Assembly: GCF_017896165.1 (NCBI RefSeq)
Contig: NZ_JAFCNB010000017.1
Span: forward strand, 92,149 to 156,148
Direction: 5' to 3'
DNA: 64,000 nt
Source: Microbispora oryzae
Lineage (GTDB): Bacteria > Actinomycetota > Actinomycetes > Streptosporangiales > Streptosporangiaceae
Positions 1-9,829 of this stretch are shown here, piece by piece; the stretch's first letter is position 1, and every line of letters begins with the position of its first letter. The notes below the pieces were generated by a model that saw only the letters and a program-made list of their open reading frames with translations, was not told the DNA's origin and made no database searches. Both the position numbers and the translations under genes were made by a program.

Positions 1-232
1 CCCGCGCACCCGGGCCCTGCACCGGGCGGCCCTGCTGTCGCCCGCGCCGGGCCTCGTCGTCGCCCTGGGTGACGGAACGGCCGATGGAACAGCCGAGGGA
101 ACGGCCGGCGTGCCGCTGCTGGAGGGGCGTGGCCCGGTCGGCGGCGCGCCCGCCGCGTACGTCTGCCGGCGTTTCACCTGCCGGGCCCCCGTCACCACGC
201 CCGGCGAGCTCAGGGCCGAGCTGGCCACCTGA
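1..232 (+). CDS. Thioredoxin-domain / YyaL-type protein, C-terminal end (partial)
   Basis: Only the last 76 codons are present; the reading frame enters at base 2 and stops at TGA 230-232. The tail contains GVPLLEGRG followed by [10 protein letters not shown] and PVTTPGEL, which matches the conserved C-terminus of the large (about 670 residue) DUF255/YyaL (spermatogenesis-associated protein 20-like) family: an aromatic-Val-Cys pair and a second Cys five residues on. Family members join an N-terminal thioredoxin-like domain to a glucosyl-hydrolase-like barrel; their biochemical role is not firmly established. The assignment rests on this tail only. Confidence 0.6.
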   Translation, partial: PRTRALHRAALLSPAPGLVVALGDGTADGTAEGTAGVPLLEGRGPVGGAPAAYVCRRFTCRAPVTTPGELRAELAT

Positions 233-332
233 TCTCACCCCGCCCCGGCAGCCACCCCCGACACACCCCAGCCGCAGCCGGGCCGCATTTGGGCCACATC
301 TGGGCAGCGTTCGGGGGGCGCGGCGCGGAGGC

Positions 333-2633
333 TCAGCCGGTGGGCGCGCCGCCGGGGTCGGGGTTCGGGATCACAACGGGACCGCCGTCGCCACCACCAG
401 TGCCACCACCGCCGTCGCCCCCGCCGATGCCGGTGCCGCTCCCGCCGCCGGTGCGGCCGTTGCCGCCGGGAGGCTCGGCGCCGCCCGGCTGATCACCGGG
501 CTGATCACCGGGCTGGTCGCCCTGCTGGCCACCGGGCTGGCCCTCGGAGCCGTCGCCGGGCCGGCCTGTCCCACCGCCGGTGCCGTTCCCGTCCTGCGGA
601 GGCGTCTGCGGGCGGCCGGACCCGCCGGGAGGCGTGACCGGCACGCCGTCCGTCGGGAAGGGAGTCGCGCCGTTCGCCCCATCCGGGCGCGCCTGGGTGT
701 AGCCCTCCCAGTAGTTGTACGGATCCCAGCTGACCGGGTCGGGGAACTGCTTGACCGGCTTGTCCTCCATGGCCGCGCTCATGAAGTGTTTCCAGATCTG
801 GGCGGGCAGCGAGCCCCCGAACAACTCTCCGTAGCCCGGGATCGTCACGGGCTTGTTGTCGTCGCGGAACATGTCGACCGCCACGGCGAGCTGGGGGACG
901 AACCCGGAGAACCAGACGGCCGCCGACTCGTCGGTGGTGCCGGTCTTCCCGGCGGCCGGGCGGTCCCACAGGCGGGCGGCCGTGCCCGTGCCGCCCCGGA
1001 TGACCTGCTCCATGGCGTAGGTGGCGTCGGCGGCGGTCGACTCGCGGAAGGCCCGCTTCCCCGGCGGGGCGAACCGGCGGGTGATCCCGCGCGCGTCGGT
1101 GACCGAGCGGATCACGTGGGCGTCGTGGTGGACGCCGAGGGCGGCGAACGTGCCGAAGCCCGACGCCTGCTGGACGGCGCTCACCGACGCCACGCCCAGC
1201 GGGAACGTCGCGGCCGACTCGTGCGGGGTGAGCTGCGCCGCGGGGATGCCGGCCGCCTCCGCCGCCGCCGCGACCTTGTCCAGGCCGACCTTCTGCCCGA
1301 GGTCGACGAACGCCGTGTTGACCGAGTTGCGGGTGGCGTCGACCAGGTTGATCTCCGGGCCGTACGAGGCGCCGCCCGCGTTGGGGATGTCCGCGGTGCC
1401 CACCCGGATCGGGGACATGCCGTCCACCAGCGTGTCGAGGCCGTACCCCGCCTCCAGCGCGGCGGCCAGCGTGTACGGCTTGAACGTCGATCCGGCCTGG
1501 ACCTTCGCGGAGAACGCGTTGTCGTACTGGTTGGCCTCGTAGCGACCGCCGTAGAACGCGAGCACCTCGCCGGTGGCCGGGTCGACCGCGGCCAGGCCGG
1601 TGCGCACCTTCTTGGGGGTGTCTTCCGGCAGCTCCGACGTCACCGCCTCCTGGGCCAGCGACATCAGCTTCTTGTCGAAGGTCGTGGTGACCTTCAGACC
1701 GCCCTTGTTGATGTCCTCGTCGGTGAAGCCCAGCCGGTTCAGCTCGGCGTTGACCTGGGCGAGCATGTAACCGTTCTGGCCGCCGAGCGAGAGCGGCGCC
1801 TTCTGCTTGGCGAAGGTGGGGAAGACCAGCGCGGCGGCCTGCTCCCGGGTGAGCGCGTGGATCTCGACCATGCCGTCCAGGACCGACCGCCACCGCGCTC
1901 GCGCGGCCTCCAGATCGGCGCCCTTCGGGTCGGCGAAGCGGCTCGGCTGCTGGATCACCGCGGCCAGGTAGACCCCCTGCGCCGTCGACAGCTTGGAGAC
2001 GTCGACGCCGAAGTATGCCTTGGCCGCGGCCTGGATGCCGTACGCGCCCCGGCCGAAGTAGATCGTGTTGAGGTAGCGCTCAAGCACCCAGTCCTTGGAC
2101 TGCGAGCCGTCCACCTTCAACGCGATCATGATCTCCTTCAGCTTGCGCCCGACGGAGCGTTCCTGGCCGAGGCCGCTGTAGTAGTTGCGGACCATCTGCT
2201 GGGTGATCGTGGAGCCGCCCTGGAGCTGGTGGCCGCTGACGGTGGACCACATCGCCCGGAACGTTCCAGACAGCGACACGCCCTTGTCGCGGTAGAACGT
2301 GCGGTTCTCGGCGGCGATGACGGCGTCCCGCACGGGCGTCGGGACCCGGCTGAGCGGCACGGTGGTCCGGTCGACTCCGACCCTCGCCAGCACGGTCTTG
2401 GCGTCGCGGTAGTAGATGACCGAGCCCTGTGCGGTCGCGGACTCCTGCGCGCTGCCCGGGATGGGCGTGAGGAGCCAGACGACGCCGAGGAACGCGACCA
2501 GCCCGAGGACCAGACCGCCCACGCCGAGAAGGAGGATCCGCGGAAGCCGGCGCCGCCGGCGCCCCGGCGTCGGCGCGGCCCCGCCGCCGGGCGGGCCCGC
2601 CGCCTCGGCGGGACGTTCGTCGCCGCTGTCCAC
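333..2633 (-). CDS. Class A penicillin-binding protein (transglycosylase/transpeptidase)
   Basis: Bifunctional peptidoglycan synthase of 766 residues that polymerises lipid II and cross-links the stem peptides outside the membrane. A short Arg/Pro-rich cytoplasmic tail precedes one membrane anchor (residues 33-56). The GT51 domain carries AAENRTFY (catalytic Glu109; the family's usual Asp is Asn, common in actinomycetes) and GGSTITQQ (139-146). The transpeptidase domain shows STFK (Ser382), SVN (437-439) and KTGTT (563-567). A Gly/Pro/Gln-rich tail of about 120 residues contains a 12-nt tandem repeat. GTG 2633 is the first possible start because an in-frame stop lies two codons upstream; a G-rich ribosome site precedes it. 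It is monocistronic as far as can be seen. Confidence 0.95.
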   Translation of the reverse strand: MDSGDERPAEAAGPPGGGAAPTPGRRRRRLPRILLLGVGGLVLGLVAFLGVVWLLTPIPGSAQESATAQGSVIYYRDAKTVLARVGVDRTTVPLSRVPTPVRDAVIAAENRTFYRDKGVSLSGTFRAMWSTVSGHQLQGGSTITQQMVRNYYSGLGQERSVGRKLKEIMIALKVDGSQSKDWVLERYLNTIYFGRGAYGIQAAAKAYFGVDVSKLSTAQGVYLAAVIQQPSRFADPKGADLEAARARWRSVLDGMVEIHALTREQAAALVFPTFAKQKAPLSLGGQNGYMLAQVNAELNRLGFTDEDINKGGLKVTTTFDKKLMSLAQEAVTSELPEDTPKKVRTGLAAVDPATGEVLAFYGGRYEANQYDNAFSAKVQAGSTFKPYTLAAALEAGYGLDTLVDGMSPIRVGTADIPNAGGASYGPEINLVDATRNSVNTAFVDLGQKVGLDKVAAAAEAAGIPAAQLTPHESAATFPLGVASVSAVQQASGFGTFAALGVHHDAHVIRSVTDARGITRRFAPPGKRAFRESTAADATYAMEQVIRGGTGTAARLWDRPAAGKTGTTDESAAVWFSGFVPQLAVAVDMFRDDNKPVTIPGYGELFGGSLPAQIWKHFMSAAMEDKPVKQFPDPVSWDPYNYWEGYTQARPDGANGATPFPTDGVPVTPPGGSGRPQTPPQDGNGTGGGTGRPGDGSEGQPGGQQGDQPGDQPGDQPGGAEPPGGNGRTGGGSGTGIGGGDGGGGTGGGDGGPVVIPNPDPGGAPTG
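487..546. repeat. 12-nt tandem repeat in PBP tail
   Basis: Unit GGCTGATCACCG occurs twice perfectly (487-510), followed by three diverged units to 546. It encodes the DQPG-type repeats of the extracellular tail and keeps the reading frame. Confidence 0.85.
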
Positions 2634-2754
2634 GCATTACCCCCAGATGTCCGCCGCCGCCCGTGAGCTGGGCGGTTCTTCCACGGTAAACGATGGGCCA
2701 CGATGCCCGGCGCGTTCCGCGAGGGCTGTGGACAACCGCGTACGACGAGGAGCG

Positions 2755-3222
2755 TCAGGCGCCGGCCGCGGACACGAGCGGCATCGTCCGGTACGGCACC
2801 GGGGTGTCGAGGGCGATCACGGACGAGGTCCGCATGACGCCCTGGACGTCCACGATCAGATCGATGACCCGCTGCAGGTCGGCGTTGCTGCGGGCCACCA
2901 CCCGGCAGAGCATGTCGTCGCCCCCCGTGATCGTGTGCGCCTCCAGGACCTCCGGGATGAGCGCGAGCCGGTCGGCGACCGGCACGTGCCCGCCGACCTG
3001 CCGGATCTGCAGGGTCACGAACGCGGTCACGTCGTAGCCCAGCGCCGACGGGTCGATGTCGGGGCCGTACCCGGTGATGACGCCGCGGGCGGCGAGCCGG
3101 TCGAGCCGCGCCTGGACGGTGCCCCGGGCGACGGCCAGGCGACGGGAGCACTCCAGCACGCCGATCCTCGGCTCCGCGGCCAGCAGCGAGATGAGCCGGG
3201 CGTCGAGCTGATCAATCGTCAC
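2755..3222 (-). CDS. Lrp/AsnC family transcriptional regulator
   Basis: A 155-residue Lrp/AsnC regulator: an N-terminal winged helix-turn-helix (IDQLDARLISLL, then the recognition region RGTVQARLDRL) and a C-terminal RAM/ACT-like ligand domain (TGGDDMLCRVVA). I chose GTG 3222 because GGAGG sits directly upstream (complement of 3229-3233); a longer frame opens at TTG 3267 but has no ribosome site and would cover the putative operator. It is divergent from hppD, the usual arrangement in actinomycetes, where it is thought to control tyrosine/4-hydroxyphenylpyruvate catabolism. Ligand identity is inferred from position only. Confidence 0.9.
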   Translation of the reverse strand: MTIDQLDARLISLLAAEPRIGVLECSRRLAVARGTVQARLDRLAARGVITGYGPDIDPSALGYDVTAFVTLQIRQVGGHVPVADRLALIPEVLEAHTITGGDDMLCRVVARSNADLQRVIDLIVDVQGVMRTSSVIALDTPVPYRTMPLVSAAGA

Positions 3223-3259
3223 AACGTCCTCCGGACGAGCAGGCCCACGACTGGGCAGA

Positions 3260-4422
<1,163 letters not shown>

Positions 4423-4544
4423 CACGCCCATAGGCGGTCCCCGCCGGCCGCGGGGTGACCGTCACGGAGGGCGATTTCACCCCATAGGGGATGTTTTGCG
4501 GTTTTCCGGCTTTGTCCCGGCGGCGGCCTGGTGACCAACCAACC

Positions 4545-5051
4545 ATGGGAGCAGCGCCGCCGCCTCCGGGCGGGCCGTACGAGGAACCCCGGGTCCCCTG
4601 GACCGCTCCCCCGCTCGGCACGGCGGGCCCGCCGCTGGCGGGCCGGTGGCGCCGGCTGTTCGCGGGGATCGTGGACGCCATCATCGTGGGGCTCATCTCG
4701 TCGCCGTTCGCGTGGAGCGGCTGGATGGTGCTCGGCAGCCGCGCCGGCGCGACCGGCGGCGTCGACGTCTCGCAGGCCTTCCTCGCCGGTGTGATCGGCT
4801 TCCTCTACTACTGGCTGCTCCAGTCGTTCTGGAACGGCTGGACCGTGGGCAAGCGGCTCTTCGGCATGCGGGTCGTGCGGGACGACGGGTCGCCCGCGGG
4901 GCCGGGGACCATCGCCGTCCGCCAGCTGGTGGAGGTGCTGCTGGGCTGGCTCTGCATCCTCGGCCTGGTCGACCTGGCGTGGATCCTCTTCGACCGGAGG
5001 AAGCAGGCCCTCCACGACAAGGCGGCCGGAACGCTCGTCGTCGACTCCTGA
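4545..5051 (+). CDS. RDD family membrane protein
   Basis: A 168-residue RDD-domain protein. A Pro/Gly-rich N-terminus leads to RWRRLFAGIVDAIIVG (arginine/aspartate pair of the family), a first membrane segment (about 35-60), a second around FLAGVIGFLYYWLLQ, the conserved WTVGKRLFGMRVV, and a last segment LGWLCILGLVDLAWILF ending in DKAAGTLVV. Function is not established for the family; transport or membrane-stress roles have been proposed. ATG 4545 has no good ribosome site. In the +1 frame GTG 4531 would start MTNQPWEQ, which looks like a natural N-terminus and would join the real frame with one extra base (see findings). Confidence 0.85.
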   Translation: MGAAPPPPGGPYEEPRVPWTAPPLGTAGPPLAGRWRRLFAGIVDAIIVGLISSPFAWSGWMVLGSRAGATGGVDVSQAFLAGVIGFLYYWLLQSFWNGWTVGKRLFGMRVVRDDGSPAGPGTIAVRQLVEVLLGWLCILGLVDLAWILFDRRKQALHDKAAGTLVVDS

Positions 5052-5173
5052 CGCGTCCGCCCGGCCCTCTTGCCGGCCCCTCGCCGCCACTCGGCCACCG
5101 GCGGCCCCAGGGGTCGCGCCACGGCTCGCAATCCCCGGCTAACCGCGCGACCTCGCGTAATGTGGCTGGCCCT

Positions 5174-6673
5174 ATGGCTGTTCACCGTTTCCCGGTCACC
5201 GTGTCCCTGACCGCCGTCCTGTGCGCCGCGCCTCTCGCCGTCTCGTCGGCCTGCACCGCGTCCGAGGGCGCGGTCGCCCCGCCGTCGCCCGCTCCCATCC
5301 TCGCCGGAGCGGGCACCGCGGGCATCGCCACCGCGGGCGTCGGCACCGCCGGCGCGCCCGGCATCGGCGACCCCGACTTCCCGAGGGACGGCAACGGCGG
5401 ATACGACGTCGAGCACTATGGCCTGACGCTGGCGTACGACCCCGCCACCAGGCAGCTCACGGGCAACGCGGCGATCCGGGCGACCGCCGTACAGGACCTC
5501 ACGTCGTTCGACCTCGACCTGTCCGGGCTGACGGTGAGCCGGGTGACGGTGGGCGGCACTCCCGCGGGCTTCAGCCGCCAGGGCGACGAGCTGGTGATCA
5601 GCCCCGCCGCCCCGATCTCCAAGGGCGGCGCCTTCGACGTGGTGGTCGACTACGGGGGCGTGCCCCAGCCGATCCGCGGTTACAGCGGCCTCGGCACGTA
5701 CGGGTTCACGGCGACGGCCGACGGGGCGTTCGTGGCCTGCGAGCCGAACGGCGCCAAGACGTGGTTCCCGTCCAACGACCACCCGGCCGACAAGGCGACC
5801 TACGACTTCCGCCTCACCGTGCCGGGAGGGCTGACCGCCATCGCGAACGGCGAGCTCGACGGCGCTCCGGTCACCACCGGCGGCCGGACGACCTTCGTCT
5901 GGCGGGAGCGGCACCCCATGGCGTCCTACCTGGCCACGATGACGGTGGGCCGGTTCGACGTCCGCACCGGCCGGAGCGCGGGGGGCCTGCCGGTCTACGC
6001 CGCCGTCGACCCGGCCTTCCGCGACTCCCTCGACGACCTCTACACGCGCAGCGCGGAGATCACCGACTACTGGTCCACGGTGTTCGGGCCGTACCCGTTC
6101 TCCTCCACGGGCGGGGTGATCGACGACTTCGCGGCGGGCTACGCGCTGGAGAACCAGACGAAGCCGCTCTACGGCGGATTCCGGCCGCAGCAGAGCATCA
6201 TCGCCCACGAGCTTGCCCACCAGTGGTTCGGCGACAGCGTGAGCATCACCCGATGGAAGGACCTGTGGCTCAACGAGGGCTTCGCCACGTACGCCGAATG
6301 GCTGTGGTCGGAGCACCGGGGCGGCGAGAGCGCGGACGCGTTCTTCCGCCACTACTACGCGAACGCCACCGATCCGATGTGGGACTATCCGCCCGGCGCC
6401 GCCCGGCCCGCCGACCTGTTCAACGCCTCCGTCTACGTCCGGGGGGCCATGGCCCTGCACGCGCTGCGCCTGGACATCGGCGACGCCCGCTTCTTCGCCC
6501 TGCTCCGGGCGTGGACCGGCGAGCACCGGTTCGGGAACGCCACGACCGCGCAGTTCGTCGAGCTGGCCGAGCGGACGTCGGGCCGGAAGCTCGGCCCCCT
6601 GTTCGACGCCTGGCTCACGCGTCCCGGCCGCCCCTCCGTGGCCTCAGGCCCGCCGCAGCCCGCCGGAGCTTGA
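5174..6673 (+). CDS. M1 family metallopeptidase, probable lipoprotein
   Basis: A 499-residue zinc aminopeptidase of the gluzincin M1 family, presumably acting outside the membrane. The N-terminus is a signal sequence ending in VSSAC, an imperfect lipobox. A beta-saddle domain follows, then the exopeptidase motif ALENQT (GAMEN equivalent), the zinc site HELAHQWFGDS and, 18 residues on, NEGFATYAEW with the third ligand Glu. The C-terminal helical domain typical of long M1 enzymes is absent, as in the short actinobacterial subclass. ATG 5174 is chosen because the signal peptide begins there; the open frame extends much further upstream without a plausible start. Confidence 0.93.
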   Translation: MAVHRFPVTVSLTAVLCAAPLAVSSACTASEGAVAPPSPAPILAGAGTAGIATAGVGTAGAPGIGDPDFPRDGNGGYDVEHYGLTLAYDPATRQLTGNAAIRATAVQDLTSFDLDLSGLTVSRVTVGGTPAGFSRQGDELVISPAAPISKGGAFDVVVDYGGVPQPIRGYSGLGTYGFTATADGAFVACEPNGAKTWFPSNDHPADKATYDFRLTVPGGLTAIANGELDGAPVTTGGRTTFVWRERHPMASYLATMTVGRFDVRTGRSAGGLPVYAAVDPAFRDSLDDLYTRSAEITDYWSTVFGPYPFSSTGGVIDDFAAGYALENQTKPLYGGFRPQQSIIAHELAHQWFGDSVSITRWKDLWLNEGFATYAEWLWSEHRGGESADAFFRHYYANATDPMWDYPPGAARPADLFNASVYVRGAMALHALRLDIGDARFFALLRAWTGEHRFGNATTAQFVELAERTSGRKLGPLFDAWLTRPGRPSVASGPPQPAGA

Positions 6674-6695
6674 CCCGGGCCGCCCGAGCACGGGC

Positions 6696-7910
6696 TCAGG
6701 AGAAGAACAGCTTGTAGCCCTCCCGCCGCAGGGCGCCGAGCACCTCGTCGCAGTGCGCGGGCCCCCGGGTCTCCAGTTGCAGGAGCACCTCGGCCTCCTC
6801 CAGGTGCAGCCGCGCGCCGACCCGCTCGTGCACCACGTCGAGCACGTTGGCGCCGAGCTCGGCCAGCCTGGTCAGGAGCGCCGCCAGGGCCCCCGGCCGA
6901 TCGGTCAGCCGGATGCGGAAGGCCAGGTAGCGCCCGGCGGCCGCGAGGCCGTGCCGCAGCAGCCGGGCCAGGAGGAGGGGATCGATGTTGCCGCCGGACA
7001 GCACCGCCACCACCGGCGGGTCGAACGCGCGCGGCCGGTCGAGCAGGGCCGCGACCCCGGCCACCCCGGCCGGCTCGACCACCAGCTTCGACCGCTCCAG
7101 GCACAGCAGCAGCGCCTTCGACAGCGCCTCCTCCGACACTGTGACCACACTGTCGACCAGATAGTGGATCAGCTCGAACGGCAGCTCACCCGGGCGGCCG
7201 ACCGCGATGCCGTCGGCCATCGTGGACGTGGGCTCGACCATGACCGGATGCCCGGCCGCCAGCGACTCCGGATAGGCCGCCGCGCGGTCGGCCTGCACGC
7301 CGACGACCCGGATCCCCGGACGCAGCGACTTCACCGCCAGCGCGACCCCGGCCGCCAGCCCGCCGCCGCCGATGGGGAGCACGATCGTGCCCGTGTCGGG
7401 GAGCTGTTCCATGATCTCCAGGCCGACGGTGCCCTGCCCGGCCACCACGTCCGGGTGGTCGAACGGGTGGATGAACACCGCGCCGGTCCGGTCGGCGTCC
7501 TCACGGGCCGCCTGCAGCGCCGCGTCGACCGTGTGCCCGGCGAAGACCACGTCGGCGCCGTACGCCCTGGTCGCCTCGACCTTGGGCAGCGGCGCGCCCT
7601 GCGGCATGTAGACGGTCGACTTGGCCCCGAGCAGCGACGAGCCCAGGGCCACCCCCTGCGCGTGGTTGCCCGCGCTCGCGGCCACGACGCCCCGCGCCCG
7701 CTCCTCCTCGCTCAGCCGGGCGATGCGCACGTAGGCGCCCCTGATCTTGAACGACCCGGCCCGCTGGAGGTTCTCGCACTTCAGATGGACCGGTCCGCCG
7801 ATCGTCTCCGACAGCACCCGGGAGTGGAGCACCGGCGTCTGGGCGGCCACCCCCGCCAGCAGCTCGCGTGCGGCGACGACGTCGTCGTACGTCACCTGTG
7901 GAACACCCAT
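6696..7910 (-). CDS. ilvA: Threonine ammonia-lyase (threonine dehydratase)
   Basis: A 404-residue fold-type II PLP enzyme deaminating threonine to 2-oxobutanoate. The PLP lysine lies in AGSFKIRGA; SAGNHAQGVA and the glycine loop GGGGLAAG bind the phosphate. A C-terminal ACT domain (about 325-404, FRIRLTDRPGALAALL) suggests allosteric control. With one ACT domain and this length it resembles the TdcB/short IlvA type that can serve either degradation or isoleucine synthesis. It is convergent with the M1 peptidase gene, with only 22 bp between them. Confidence 0.93.
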   Translation of the reverse strand: MGVPQVTYDDVVAARELLAGVAAQTPVLHSRVLSETIGGPVHLKCENLQRAGSFKIRGAYVRIARLSEEERARGVVAASAGNHAQGVALGSSLLGAKSTVYMPQGAPLPKVEATRAYGADVVFAGHTVDAALQAAREDADRTGAVFIHPFDHPDVVAGQGTVGLEIMEQLPDTGTIVLPIGGGGLAAGVALAVKSLRPGIRVVGVQADRAAAYPESLAAGHPVMVEPTSTMADGIAVGRPGELPFELIHYLVDSVVTVSEEALSKALLLCLERSKLVVEPAGVAGVAALLDRPRAFDPPVVAVLSGGNIDPLLLARLLRHGLAAAGRYLAFRIRLTDRPGALAALLTRLAELGANVLDVVHERVGARLHLEEAEVLLQLETRGPAHCDEVLGALRREGYKLFFS

Positions 7911-7995
7911 GCCCGCAGTCTCCCATTCATCCGCGGGACGGCGTCCGCCCGCCGGGGCCGTGCCCTCCCGGGCTCTCGCCCGGTCTCCGTGGCCG

Positions 7996-8643
7996 CTATG
8001 ACGCGTGGACGACGGCGGGCGGCCGGTCGACCGCGAGCTTCAGCGCGAAGGCGCCGAGCATGGTGCCCATGACGTAGCGCTGGAGGCGCAGCCAGCGCGG
8101 CCGGGTGGCCAGGAACGCGGCGAGGCCGGCCGCGGCAACGATGATCACCGTGTTGACGCCCATGCTGATCAGAATCTGCACGGCGCCGAGCGCGAAGCTC
8201 TGCTCCATCACGTGCCCGGCCGACGGGTCGATGAACTGGGGCAGCAGCGACAGGTAGAGGACGGCGGCCTTGGGGTTGAGCACGTTCGTCACCAGCCCCA
8301 TGGTGAACAGCCTGCCCGTCGAGTCGGGCCGCAGGTCCCTCGGCTGGAAGACCGACACCCCGCCCGGCCGCAGCGTCTTCCAGGCCAGGTAGAGCAGGTA
8401 CGCCGCGCCCGCGAGCTTGATCACCACGTACGCGGCGGGGACCAGCGCGAACACCGCCGTGAGTCCGAGGCAGGTGGCGCCGAGGTAGACGAGGAAGCCG
8501 ACGGCGACTCCCGAGAGCGACACGAGCCCGGCCCGCCGTCCCTGGCTGATCGAGCGGGAGACGAGATAGATCATGTTGGGCCCCGGTGTGAGGACCATCC
8601 CCAGGGCGACGATCGCGATTCCGGTCAGAGCTGCGACATGCAC
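7996..8643 (-). CDS. LysE/RhtB family amino-acid exporter
   Basis: A 215-residue inner-membrane protein with about six hydrophobic segments and the family signature GMVLTPGPNMIYLVSRSISQG near the N-terminus (split here by notation only; Pro-Gly-Pro-Asn is the key core). Members export amino acids such as lysine, threonine or homoserine. GTG 8643 follows AAGGGGG. Its neighbour downstream on the same strand is threonine ammonia-lyase, so a threonine/homoserine substrate is plausible, but this is inference from position. Confidence 0.9.
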   Translation of the reverse strand: MHVAALTGIAIVALGMVLTPGPNMIYLVSRSISQGRRAGLVSLSGVAVGFLVYLGATCLGLTAVFALVPAAYVVIKLAGAAYLLYLAWKTLRPGGVSVFQPRDLRPDSTGRLFTMGLVTNVLNPKAAVLYLSLLPQFIDPSAGHVMEQSFALGAVQILISMGVNTVIIVAAAGLAAFLATRPRWLRLQRYVMGTMLGAFALKLAVDRPPAVVHAS

Positions 8644-8787
8644 GGAAAGATCCCCCTTCGTCTCGGCAAGCCTAAGGATCCTTTCCCGTTCGGTCCACGG
8701 CAGGGCGGCAGATCTTCGGTACGGCTGCGGTCAGCGGCGCTCGCTCGGGGGTGAGCGGGCGGGCTGATCGCGGGGTGGGCACCGGAG

Positions 8788-9828
8788 TCATCCGGCGGAC
8801 CAGTAGCTGCCGGGGGCGACGACGAGGGCGGCCGCGCCGACCAGGCCGGCCTCCTGGCCCAGGGCCGCGGGCACGACCCGGATCCGCCGGGCGAACGTGA
8901 TCCTGGCGTGCTCGCGCAGCGCCTCCTCCAGCGGCCCGAACAGCAGCGGACCCGCCTGCGAGAGCCCGCCGCCGATCGTGACGAGGTCGAGGTCGCACAG
9001 GGCGGCGGCCGACGCGATGGCCGTCCCGAGCGCGCGGCCCGCCCGCGTCATCGCCTCCAGCGCGATCGGGTGACCGGCCGCCGCGTCCGCCGCGAGCCGG
9101 CGCGCCGAGGCGGCGGTCGCCTCCAGGTAACGGGCTTTAGGCCCGTCCGCGCCGCCCGGCGCGGGGCCGGTGTCTGGCCCGGTGTCTGGCCCGGTGTCCG
9201 TCGCGGTCGCGGGCTCGCGCGGCTCCTCCGCCGGAGACCAGCCCCGTTCCACGGCCCACGCGGCCAGGCCCGGGCCGCGGGCGATCGCCTCCAGGCAGCC
9301 GCGCCCGCCGCAGCCGCACGGCTGCCCGGCGGGATCGACGACCACGTGGCCGATGTGCCCGGCGTTTCCGGTGCCGCCGTCGACCAGCCGGCCGCCCAGG
9401 ATCAGCCCGCCGCCCACGCCCGTGGAGACGACCATGCCGAGCATGTTGGGCACGCCGCGGCCCGCGCCCCGCCAGTGCTCCGCCACGGCGAGACAGACGG
9501 CGTCGTTGTGGATCCGCACCGGGACTCCGGGGAAGCGCGCGGCGAGCCGCTCCCGCAGCGGGAAACCCCGCCAGCCCGGCATGTTGAGCGGCGACACCGC
9601 CCCATCCGGCCAGGTCATCGGGCCGCCGCAGCCGATCCCCACGCCCGCGACGGCGTCCGGGACGTCCAGGTCGTCGAGCAGCGCGGTCAGCGTCTCCCAC
9701 AGCGCCCGAGCGTCGCCCCCCGGCGGAGTCGCGGCCACCCGGGATTCGGCGACGCCGCCGCCGGCGTCGACCAGGCCGACGGCGAACTTCGTCCCGCCGA
9801 TGTCCACGGCCAGGGTCAGATCGCCCAT
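8788..9828 (-). CDS. ROK family sugar kinase
   Basis: A 346-residue ROK protein, probably a glucokinase or N-acetylhexosamine kinase. The N-terminal phosphate loop AVDIGGTKFAVGLVD, the catalytic-Asp segment IHNDAVCLAVAEH, and the zinc/ROK motif GHIGHVVVD followed by CGCGGRGCLEA are all present. No DNA-binding domain is attached, so it is a kinase rather than a ROK repressor. A loop near residues 205-225 is expanded by a 12-nt repeat (TDTGPDTGPDTGP). It starts one base after the stop of the upstream FIST gene, so the two are probably translationally coupled. Confidence 0.9.
   Translation of the reverse strand: MGDLTLAVDIGGTKFAVGLVDAGGGVAESRVAATPPGGDARALWETLTALLDDLDVPDAVAGVGIGCGGPMTWPDGAVSPLNMPGWRGFPLRERLAARFPGVPVRIHNDAVCLAVAEHWRGAGRGVPNMLGMVVSTGVGGGLILGGRLVDGGTGNAGHIGHVVVDPAGQPCGCGGRGCLEAIARGPGLAAWAVERGWSPAEEPREPATATDTGPDTGPDTGPAPGGADGPKARYLEATAASARRLAADAAAGHPIALEAMTRAGRALGTAIASAAALCDLDLVTIGGGLSQAGPLLFGPLEEALREHARITFARRIRVVPAALGQEAGLVGAAALVVAPGSYWSAG
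9167..9202. repeat. 12-nt tandem repeat in ROK kinase
   Basis: Three copies of a 12-nt unit (CCGGTGTCTGGC twice, then a diverged copy) encode the DTGP repeats of a surface loop. Confidence 0.85.
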
Positions 9829-9829
9829 G

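Noticed and set aside
69..2666. An 865-codon open frame antisense to the penicillin-binding protein, and similar very long antisense frames (for example 45525-47552 against mfd).
   Set aside because: Their translations are Arg/Gly/Val-rich with no motifs and mirror the codon bias of the real gene on the other strand; this is the normal GC-skew artefact.
4439..4455. CCCCG/CGGGG hairpin after hppD as a terminator.
   Set aside because: Short, GC-only stem without a U-run; chance pairing is likely at this GC content.
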